NCBI RefSeq assembly: GCF_900010755.1
Contig: NZ_CZJT01000101.1
Location: forward strand, 124,001-188,000
Reading direction: 5' to 3'
From: Paeniglutamicibacter antarcticus
GTDB taxonomy: Bacteria; Actinomycetota; Actinomycetes; Actinomycetales; Micrococcaceae
Length of the DNA stretch: 64,000 bases
Shown here: positions 57,433 through 64,000 of the stretch, piece after piece
Layout of the letters: every line of letters starts with the position of its first letter
How positions within the stretch are numbered: position 1 is the first letter of the stretch
The notes under the pieces: generated by a model
What the model was told of the DNA's origin: nothing
The model's input: the letters and a program-made list of their open reading frames with translations, nothing else
Database searches by the model: none
Program-made: the position numbers and the translations under genes

Positions 57433-58151
57433 TTGCAGCCCTCTGGGCCGCAAACCTCGCCGTCACTAGACGACGTCTCCATCATCTGCAGCGCATCGCC
57501 GCCGATTTCCTTCCACACCTGGGTGAGTGCCTGCTCGAATACCTCGGAAGGCTGGGCACCGGAAATTCCGTACTTGTTTTCAAGGATGAAGAAGGGAACG
57601 CCGCTGACGCCCAGTTCACGGGCGCGGGTGCCATCGGCCTTCACCTCGTCGGCATACTTGTCTCCAGCCAGAACCTCAGCGGCTTCGGCCGCCGCGAGGC
57701 CGACCTGCTCGGCGATGGCTTGCAGTGTCTCCTTGTTGCCGGTGTCCAGGCCCTTTTCGAAGTGAGCCGACAGCAGGGATTCCTTCATCTGGTTGCCTAA
57801 ACCGCGTTCCTTGGCTAGTGCCAGCAGGCGCAGTGCAGTGAAGGAATTCGCGGGACGCAGTGCATCAAAGTCATAGTTCAGGCCCTCGGCTGCTGCCTGG
57901 CCCGTCACGTGCTCAAGCATTCCTGCTACCTGATCTTCCGGCATGCCTTTGGCTTTGACCAGGTAGTCGAGTTCGCTGCCTTCATAGTGTTCGGGAAGCG
58001 AAGGGTCCAGCTGGAACGCATGCCACTTCACATCAACTTTCTCGCCGAACGGCAGGGCCTGCACGGCTTTTTCAAATCGGCGTTTGCCGATGAAGCACCA
58101 TGGGCATGCAATGTCGGAGTAAATATCAACGGCTAAGCGTGTTTCAGTCAT
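57429..58151 (-). CDS. DsbA-family oxidoreductase (FrnE-like)
   Basis: The 240-residue protein from ATG 58151 has IYSDIACPWCFIGKRRFEKAV, with the CPWC thioredoxin-type active site, and a long all-helical insert (LPEHYEGSELDYLVKAKG to LLSAHFEKGLDTGN) as in FrnE/DsbA-like disulfide isomerases. It ends GVSGVPFFILENKYGISGAQPSEVF with the cis-Pro loop. No signal peptide is seen, so it probably acts in the cytoplasm. FrnE in other bacteria is linked to oxidative stress. The terminal CGPEGCN adds a second Cys pair, which is interesting as a possible redox or metal site. Longer upstream frames are unlikely because they add no conserved sequence. Confidence 0.9.
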   Translation of the reverse strand: MTETRLAVDIYSDIACPWCFIGKRRFEKAVQALPFGEKVDVKWHAFQLDPSLPEHYEGSELDYLVKAKGMPEDQVAGMLEHVTGQAAAEGLNYDFDALRPANSFTALRLLALAKERGLGNQMKESLLSAHFEKGLDTGNKETLQAIAEQVGLAAAEAAEVLAGDKYADEVKADGTRARELGVSGVPFFILENKYGISGAQPSEVFEQALTQVWKEIGGDALQMMETSSSDGEVCGPEGCN

Positions 58152-58284
58152 ATTTTTTCCAACGAAACGTGCACCGGGCGTATTCCCCGGGCCATCAATT
58201 TCTGTGCTGAAGGCGTGTGGTTTACTTCGAAATAAACATTCCGAAATATGCATATTTACATGTCAAGTAATGGTGATCCCATGA

Positions 58285-58328
58285 AAGGTGCTGCCGCCGC
58301 TGCCCGAAGGCATCGGCGGTAGTACCTT
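58285..58328 (-). terminator. terminator of the amino acid permease gene
   Basis: AAGGTGCTGCCGCCG at 58285-58299 pairs with CGGCGGTAGTACCTT at 58314-58328 (two wobble pairs). It lies 17 bases downstream of the permease stop codon. Confidence 0.75.
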
Positions 58329-58344
58329 CAAGCTAATTGCCTGG

Positions 58345-59766
58345 CTAGTGTGCTTTTTCCGGAACATATTCAACGCCGGTCTCATCGACGAGTTCCGCCC
58401 GTTCATGGCCCTTGCCCCGTACCCAAAGTTTGTAGGCAACGTAGAGCAGGCCAATCCACACCACACCCACAACCAAGGCGACCCGCGTATTTGGCATGAT
58501 GCCGAGCAAGACGATCACGAAGCCCATGAATGCGAGTGCCGCATAGGAGGCGGCCGGCCACCAAGGGGAGGGGAACTCTGAAGGCGCCGATCCTTCGCGG
58601 GCAATTGAACGCTTCATGGCAATGTGTGAAAGCAGGATCATGACCCATACCCATACGGTGGCAAACGTGGCAATCGAGGCGATGATCAGGAACAAGGATT
58701 CGGGCATCACGGCATTGAGGACAACGCCGATCAGCAGAACGGAACCCATGGTCATCACCGTCATCCACGGCACCCCGTTGCGCGAAATTTTCGCGAAGGA
58801 TGCGGGTGCGTGGCCCTGCTGGGCCAGGCCAAACATCATGCGCCCGGCACCGAATATATCGGAGTTGATCGCGGAGATGGCAGCGGTGATGACTACCGCA
58901 TTCAGGATATGCGCCGCTGCGGGAATGCCCAGATTGTCGAAAATCTGCACGAAGGGGCTTCCTTCGGTTCCGATCTGGTTCCATGGGTAGATCATCATCA
59001 GGATGCCGAGCGTGCATACGTAGAAGAGCAGGATGCGCATTGGAACCGTATTGATCGCCGCGGGCACTACCTTCTTCGGGTTCTCTGCTTCACCGGCGGT
59101 GATGCCAATGGTTTCGATGCCGCCAAAGGCAAACATCACGATCGAGAAGGAAGCAAGCAAGCCCCAGAACCCGTTGGGGAAGAATCCGCCGGCGGCAAGC
59201 ATGGTGCCGATGCCGGGATTTGCTTCGGCTGGCAGGCCGAATCCGAAGACCACGATCAGGACACCGCCGGCAATCATAGCGATGATCGCCGAAACCTTGA
59301 TCAGCGAAAGCCAGAATTCGGTTTCACCAAAGACCTTCACCTTCATGGTGTTCAAGGCCGCAATGATGAAAATGATGGCCAAGATCCAAATCCACCTGGG
59401 TACATCCGGGAACCAGAAGCCCATGTAAATGCCGAACGCGGTGACATCGGCAATGGCAACGATCGCCATTTCGAAAGCGAACGTCCAGCCGGTAATGAAC
59501 CCGGCGAACGGGCCGAGGTACTTGGATGCGTATTGCCCGAAGGAGCCGGAGACCGGATGGCGTACAGCCATTTCGCCCAGGGCGCGCATCACCATGAATA
59601 CGGCTGCGCCGCCGATCATGTAGGCCAAGAGTACTGCTGGTCCGGCGGATTGGATGGCGGAAGCCGAACCGTAGAAGAGGCCGGTGCCGATGGCCGAACC
59701 GAGGGCCATGAATCTGACATGACGGACATTCAGGCCGCGCGAAAGCGCCTGGGCAATTTGGGGCAC
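58345..59766 (-). CDS. amino acid permease (AAT family, APC superfamily)
   Basis: A 473-residue protein with twelve membrane segments. The AAT-family start is [24 protein letters not shown], followed by [27 protein letters not shown] and [20 protein letters not shown]. Such proteins import amino acids such as proline, histidine, GABA or alanine with protons. Which one cannot be read here. A 201-base leader upstream carries the promoter; a GGTGGAAGG sequence precedes the start. Confidence 0.91.
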   Translation of the reverse strand: MPQIAQALSRGLNVRHVRFMALGSAIGTGLFYGSASAIQSAGPAVLLAYMIGGAAVFMVMRALGEMAVRHPVSGSFGQYASKYLGPFAGFITGWTFAFEMAIVAIADVTAFGIYMGFWFPDVPRWIWILAIIFIIAALNTMKVKVFGETEFWLSLIKVSAIIAMIAGGVLIVVFGFGLPAEANPGIGTMLAAGGFFPNGFWGLLASFSIVMFAFGGIETIGITAGEAENPKKVVPAAINTVPMRILLFYVCTLGILMMIYPWNQIGTEGSPFVQIFDNLGIPAAAHILNAVVITAAISAINSDIFGAGRMMFGLAQQGHAPASFAKISRNGVPWMTVMTMGSVLLIGVVLNAVMPESLFLIIASIATFATVWVWVMILLSHIAMKRSIAREGSAPSEFPSPWWPAASYAALAFMGFVIVLLGIMPNTRVALVVGVVWIGLLYVAYKLWVRGKGHERAELVDETGVEYVPEKAH

Positions 59767-59967
59767 GGTAATAAACCTTAGGTGGAAGGGGCTTCTTCCA
59801 TGGTAAGACTGCCGACCTCCGTGACCCCTATCCGGTGGCGGGGATCACGCCTTCGGGGCAGGGGTTTGAACCGCATGAATCCGTGCCCAGTGTTCCAGCG
59901 CCGGGGGCAGCCGGGGCAGCAGCTTTTCCGGCCCATTGGAGGCAGCGCCGTCTGCGTGCTGGTGGAA
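59767..59967. other. 201-base gap between permease and MFS genes
   Basis: The gap serves as the 5' region of the permease and 3' region of the MFS gene. Beyond the MFS stop (TGA 59968-59970) the same reading frame stays open for about 40 codons to a second stop near 59847. The predicted residues (LPRLPPALEHWARIHAVQ) look protein-like. It may be a nonsense-truncated or displaced C-terminal tail, or chance. Confidence 0.35.
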
Positions 59968-61179
59968 TCAAGCACCAACGGTTGTGGCAGCGGCTCCACG
60001 GCGGCCATGCGCCACGAAGTACAAGCCGATTCCAAGTACGGCAACCGCGGCCAAAATCCCGAACATCCCCGTGTATCCCAACAACGGAATCGCCAGCCCC
60101 AAAACGATGGGACCGAAACCGACGCCCAAATCCAGCATCAGGAAGAAGGTCGAGGTTGCAACCCCCATCTCTGCAGGAGCAACTGCCATGACGGCGATGG
60201 TCTGCGCACAGGGCATCAGCGCACCAAAGCCGAGTCCCGTCAGCAACGCCGCGATGCCAATGGTGAGGGTAGTCGGTTCCAAGGCCAGCATGGCCATGCC
60301 CGCAGCGAAGACCAACAGCACCGGGTACATGATGGCGTTGTCCCCGCGCCGGTCCTGAATACGTCCGGCGAAAAGCCGGGAGATCAGCACGGTCACTGCA
60401 TAAAGAATGAAGAACCAGCTGGCGGCTCCCGGCATTGAGTGCGAAATCAGGAAGGGTGCAAGGAACGCGATAATGCCCGAATAAGCGGTTCCGCAGACAA
60501 AGATCACCAGAGATATCGGCAGTGCGGCAGGGCTAATGATTGAGCGTAGGAAATTTCCCTTGCGCCTGCCGGCGGTTGGGTGCTTGACGGTTTTGGCAGG
60601 TTCGGGCAAGCGCAGAATGAATCCGATCAGCATTGCCGCAACCGAACATAATGCGCAGAAGATAAACACGGCGGTGTAATTGCCGCTGGAAGCGAAAACC
60701 ACTGCAAGCAACGGACCGACAGCTGTCGACAGGGTGGCGGAAAGGCCAAAGTATCCGGTGCCTTCGCTGCGCCTGGCCGGTGGGATGAGGGCTTGGACGG
60801 CTGTTGCCAGCGCCGTGTTTCCGGCACCAAAGGCCATGCCGTGGATGAATCGAAGAACCAACAGTAGCCAGAGTGAGTTGGCCGGAATGTACAGCAAGGA
60901 AACAAGTACGAAGACCACCAGCGAGATGAGCAGCAACGGCTTGCGGCCGCACAGGGCCAACAGCTTTCCGGCGATGAGGCGGGCAGCCACCGAACCGATG
61001 ATGAAGGCACTCGAGGCGAGCCCTGCCGCGCTGTCGGAGGCCTGGAACCTATCGATCGCATAGAGGGCCATGGAGGTCATCAGCAAGTAGAACACCATGG
61101 AGATGAAGAGGTTTGCCACGGCGGAAAGCACAAAATCCCGGCTGAACAGCTTTGTTGGCGGGTTGTTGTGAATACTCAC
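59968..61179 (-). CDS. MFS transporter
   Basis: The 403-residue protein has twelve predicted helices and MFS landmarks: the loop 2-3 region (RLIAGKLLALCGRKPLLL) and RLFAGRIQDRRGDNA after helix 8. The family is a drug/metabolite:H+ antiporter of the YfcJ/AraJ type. SD AAGGAGTCAGG lies just before the ATG. It is divergent from the haem peroxidase, separated by 302 bases. The end of the protein is followed by an in-frame open region, described for the adjacent gap. Confidence 0.9.
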   Translation of the reverse strand: MSIHNNPPTKLFSRDFVLSAVANLFISMVFYLLMTSMALYAIDRFQASDSAAGLASSAFIIGSVAARLIAGKLLALCGRKPLLLISLVVFVLVSLLYIPANSLWLLLVLRFIHGMAFGAGNTALATAVQALIPPARRSEGTGYFGLSATLSTAVGPLLAVVFASSGNYTAVFIFCALCSVAAMLIGFILRLPEPAKTVKHPTAGRRKGNFLRSIISPAALPISLVIFVCGTAYSGIIAFLAPFLISHSMPGAASWFFILYAVTVLISRLFAGRIQDRRGDNAIMYPVLLVFAAGMAMLALEPTTLTIGIAALLTGLGFGALMPCAQTIAVMAVAPAEMGVATSTFFLMLDLGVGFGPIVLGLAIPLLGYTGMFGILAAVAVLGIGLYFVAHGRRGAAATTVGA

Positions 61180-61481
61180 CTGACTCCTTGTGGTTTCTTG
61201 GACATGCGTGGACCCCGCAGCTGGGAGCCCCGACTTCCATTATTGACCTGCAGCGAGGAAGCACGCTCCGGAAAGAGGCCGAAATCGCCTGTGGCATTGG
61301 CGACAACACTGAGAGTGCCTTGCCTCGGGGCCCCCCGTTGGCATGCGTTCGCGGCCCCGGATCGGGCCGTGGACAAGGAAACGTTGAGTGACTGGGAGAC
61401 CGACAAGGTTTTTCCAAGGTGTCTGGCAGAAGCTGTGGGCACTCACGCAGTTACGCATTTCAATTTAATGGGGGAGACGCC
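61180..61481. other. 302-base divergent intergenic region (MFS / haem peroxidase)
   Basis: No coding signature was seen on either strand. The right end holds GGGGAG, the ribosome site of the peroxidase gene, and the left end holds that of the MFS gene. GGCCCC-rich short repeats at about 61330-61370 may form hairpins; no clear promoter pair was found. Confidence 0.5.
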
Positions 61482-64000
61482 ATGTCTACACATGCTGTAC
61501 ATCGCAACCGCCAAGACGCGGCAGGGAAGGTGAGGAAGGGACGTCCGTCCCCGCCTCGCAAACTTGTCGCGGGATTGACCGCAATATTGTTGGGGGCCGG
61601 CTTCTTGCCGGTCGTGGGCGCTCCTGCCGCAGGAGCAGCACCCGTCGGCCAAGGGCTGACGCTCAACGCAGGGGACATGCGGTTCATTCTCAAACAGATC
61701 AAGATCGCAGAGAACCACGCAACCAAGGAAGATGCGCAGGGCAACCCGGTTGCCGGCCAGCCGTTGGTGGGATCCGGTCCCAACCAGATCGCCAACGCGC
61801 TGCTGCCCTACGGATTGCGCACTGTTGATGGAACCGAAAACAACCTGATTCCCGATCAGGGCCATTTTGGTGCCGGCAGCCTGCCCTTCCCACGTCTTGC
61901 CGAACCCGAATGGCGGACCGGCACCGGCGGACAGTCCTACAAGTCAGTCAATTCCAACGTGACCGACGCCGAACCGCGATTCATCAGTAACGTCATCGTT
62001 GACCAGACTGACACGAACCCGGCAGCGATTGCAGCCGCAGGCAAGGCGCACCGCACCGTCAATGATGAACCCACCGCGGTTCCCTGTGGCGCCGACGGCC
62101 TGCCCTTGAACTGTGTTCCCAAGGGTAAAACCCTTGATATCCCGAACATCACCACCGACTTTGGCCTCTCGCCGCCGTACAACGGCATGTTCGCCTTGTT
62201 TGGCCAGTTCTTCGACCATGGCGTCGATTTCACCAAGAAGACAAACAACGTAGTGATGATCCCGTTGGCTCCAGATGACCCGCTACGGGTCAGCGGAGCC
62301 GCGGGAAATGCGCCGTTCATGCTGCTTAACCGGGCCGAGAACCAGCCGGGCCCCGATGGCGTGCTTGGCACGGGCGATGACGTCCAAGACGGCACCAACA
62401 CCGACTCGCCATGGGTCGACCAGAGCCAGACCTACGGGTCGCACTCCTCGCAGCAGGTATTCCTGCGCGAGTACGCGCTCATCGAGGGCAAGCCTCACGC
62501 AACCGGACATTTGGTTGAAGGCACGGTCGGAGGCATGGCCACTTGGACCGATATCAAGAACCAGGCGGCAACCAAGCTCGGACTGCAGCTCTCGGATCAT
62601 GACATCACCGCCGTCCCGATGCTCGCGACCGACCAATACGGACGCTTCCTGCGCGGTCCCAACGGCCTGCCGCAGTACGTGACTACAGCCAACACGCTCG
62701 TTGAAGGCAACCTTGCCAACCCCGTCGCAGTTCCGGCGAACAGCCAGCGCATCGGCATCTCGTTCCTTGACGACATCGCCCACAACGCTGCACCGTTCAA
62801 CGGCCAAACCGGTGCACCGCTGACCGCGGACACCGACACCACCGCAGGGACCCCGACCACGGCCCAGCCGGCGGGAACCTACGACGACGAGATGCTTGGC
62901 ATCCACTTCATCGCAGGTGACGGACGCGTCAACGAGAACATCGGGTTGACCTCCATCCACCAGGTATTCCACTCCGAGCACAACAGGCTCGTCATCTACA
63001 TGGAAGACCTGGTCACCTCGCTTAACCTGGACCTGAACGAATGGAAGCTGCCAAGCGGTGAGTGGAACGGTGAGCGCATGTTCCAGGCTGCACGTTTCGT
63101 CACTGAGATGGAATACCAGCACATCGTATTCGAGGACTTTGCCCGCAAGATCCAGCCGGGCATCAACCCGTTCAACGTCTTCACCCAGTCCGACACGGGC
63201 ATCAACCCGGCCATCATGGCCGAGTTCGCCCACGCAACCTACCGCTTCGGCCACTCGATGCTGACGGACACCGTGGACCGGCAGACAAACGGCGGTGCCG
63301 ACATCGGGCTTCCGTTGCTCGACGCGTTCCTGAATCCGGCGTCCTACTACTCGACCACCGGAACAGCGGCGGGTGCGACGATGACTCCAGACCAGGCAGC
63401 CGGCGCCATCGCCATGGGCATGAGCGACCAGGTGGGTGCCGAACTAGACGAGTTCGTCACCGACACCTTGCGCAACAACGTGCTGGGCCTGCCGCTTGAC
63501 CTCGCAACGCTGAACCTCGCCCGCGGGCGTGACACCGGAACCCCGTCGTTGAACAACTTCCGCAAGCAGCTCTACAAGATCACCGTTGACTCTTCGCTGA
63601 AGCCGTATACCAGCTGGGTTGATTTCGGCCAGGCCATGAAGCACCCCGACTCGGTGGTCAACTTCATGACAGCCTACGGAACCCACCCATCCATCAAGAA
63701 CGCTGCAACCATCGAGACCAAGCGCGCAGCTGCGCAATTGCTCTTCGACATGAAGCCGGGAGATGCAGCCACACCGGTTGACGCTTACGACTTCGTCAAC
63801 AGTTCCGGCGAGTGGGCGACCGTCAACGGCGCTTCCGCCACCGGCGTCGATGGCATCGACCTCTGGGTCGGTGGCCTGGCAGAGATGCAGAACCTCTTCG
63901 GGGGCCTGCTGGGATCCACGTTCAACTACATCTTTGAACGCCAGATGACCGACCTGCAGGACGGGGACCGGTTGTACCACCTCTCCCGCACCTCGGGCCT
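61482..64000 (+). CDS. secreted animal-type haem peroxidase, truncated by window end
   Basis: The open frame from ATG 61482 (GGGGAG six bases upstream) runs to the end of the window, 839 codons without a stop. It starts with a basic region and a signal peptide (LTAILLGAGFLPVVGAPAAGA), so the enzyme is exported. It then matches the animal haem peroxidase family: MFALFGQFFDHGVDF with the distal His and Gln, SIHQVFHSEHNRLV, TYRFGHSML with the proximal His, and LNLARGRDTGTPSLNNFRKQL. The family oxidises halides or phenols with hydrogen peroxide. Bacterial members are often secreted and long. Any C-terminal domains lie outside the window. Confidence 0.9.
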   Translation, partial: MSTHAVHRNRQDAAGKVRKGRPSPPRKLVAGLTAILLGAGFLPVVGAPAAGAAPVGQGLTLNAGDMRFILKQIKIAENHATKEDAQGNPVAGQPLVGSGPNQIANALLPYGLRTVDGTENNLIPDQGHFGAGSLPFPRLAEPEWRTGTGGQSYKSVNSNVTDAEPRFISNVIVDQTDTNPAAIAAAGKAHRTVNDEPTAVPCGADGLPLNCVPKGKTLDIPNITTDFGLSPPYNGMFALFGQFFDHGVDFTKKTNNVVMIPLAPDDPLRVSGAAGNAPFMLLNRAENQPGPDGVLGTGDDVQDGTNTDSPWVDQSQTYGSHSSQQVFLREYALIEGKPHATGHLVEGTVGGMATWTDIKNQAATKLGLQLSDHDITAVPMLATDQYGRFLRGPNGLPQYVTTANTLVEGNLANPVAVPANSQRIGISFLDDIAHNAAPFNGQTGAPLTADTDTTAGTPTTAQPAGTYDDEMLGIHFIAGDGRVNENIGLTSIHQVFHSEHNRLVIYMEDLVTSLNLDLNEWKLPSGEWNGERMFQAARFVTEMEYQHIVFEDFARKIQPGINPFNVFTQSDTGINPAIMAEFAHATYRFGHSMLTDTVDRQTNGGADIGLPLLDAFLNPASYYSTTGTAAGATMTPDQAAGAIAMGMSDQVGAELDEFVTDTLRNNVLGLPLDLATLNLARGRDTGTPSLNNFRKQLYKITVDSSLKPYTSWVDFGQAMKHPDSVVNFMTAYGTHPSIKNAATIETKRAAAQLLFDMKPGDAATPVDAYDFVNSSGEWATVNGASATGVDGIDLWVGGLAEMQNLFGGLLGSTFNYIFERQMTDLQDGDRLYHLSRTSG

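Overview
The window is high-G+C chromosomal DNA of an actinobacterium, most likely a member of the Micrococcaceae (Arthrobacter, Paeniglutamicibacter or a relative). The support is codon usage rich in third-position G/C, GTG and TTG starts, the gluQ-dnaX-recR block beside a small SRP RNA and tRNA-Ser(GGA), the purS-purQ-purL order, a DUF222/HNH endonuclease, and an LAxTG surface-anchor motif of the kind recognised by class E sortases. The species assignment is inference from gene content only.

Layout. 1-4612: the tail of an oligopeptide-type ABC importer (permease fragment and a double ATPase), followed by an acyl-CoA-dehydrogenase-fold flavoprotein and an FMN-dependent monooxygenase. Together these look like uptake and oxidation of a small organosulfur or related compound. 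4730-16698: a CoA-binding protein; a 9-kb gene for a giant wall-anchored protein (vWA domain, seven long repeats, LANTG anchor) with a structured leader and strong terminators; then a YjbR-like protein, an ABM monooxygenase and an MpaB-like oxygenase. 16840-24371: a membrane-lipase fusion, a RibD/DHFR-like reductase, and purL-purQ-purS. A lone AAA ATPase sits just downstream of purL, and a displaced second copy of the purL 3' end lies on its far side. 24573-31238: YchJ-like protein, NADP-dependent oxidoreductase, an excalibur protein overlapping a lipoprotein HNH nuclease, and a 990-residue kinase-like/aminotransferase fusion. 31344-40413: Na+/H+ antiporter, amidohydrolase, a citrate-type transporter divergent from a CitA/CitB-like two-component system, an SSI-like lipoprotein and a conserved 301-residue protein. 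40519-51574: lysC, an ABC exporter pair, recR, a very long dnaX, gluQ, SRP RNA, a DUF222/HNH protein and tRNA-Ser. 51851-64000: a two-component pair with a degenerate Hpt-like protein between the partners, an isopenicillin-N-synthase-like oxygenase, a small ParB-like protein with a LytR_C protein, a DsbA/FrnE-like oxidoreductase, an amino acid permease, an MFS transporter, and a secreted animal-type haem peroxidase cut by the window end.

Most likely unusual biology: (1) an islet of about 1.6 kb at the 3' end of purL, bounded by an 18-bp perfect direct repeat inside a 217-nt duplicated purL segment (202/217 identical by hand count) and carrying a single low-G+C AAA ATPase with an apparently leaderless promoter under a 31-bp palindrome; (2) an Hpt-like protein whose phosphoacceptor His is replaced by Leu, encoded between an OmpR-type regulator and its putative histidine kinase; (3) the 2995-residue adhesin-like protein with a leader that can fold over its ribosome-binding region. 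No CRISPR array, prophage, integrase or insertion sequence was seen.
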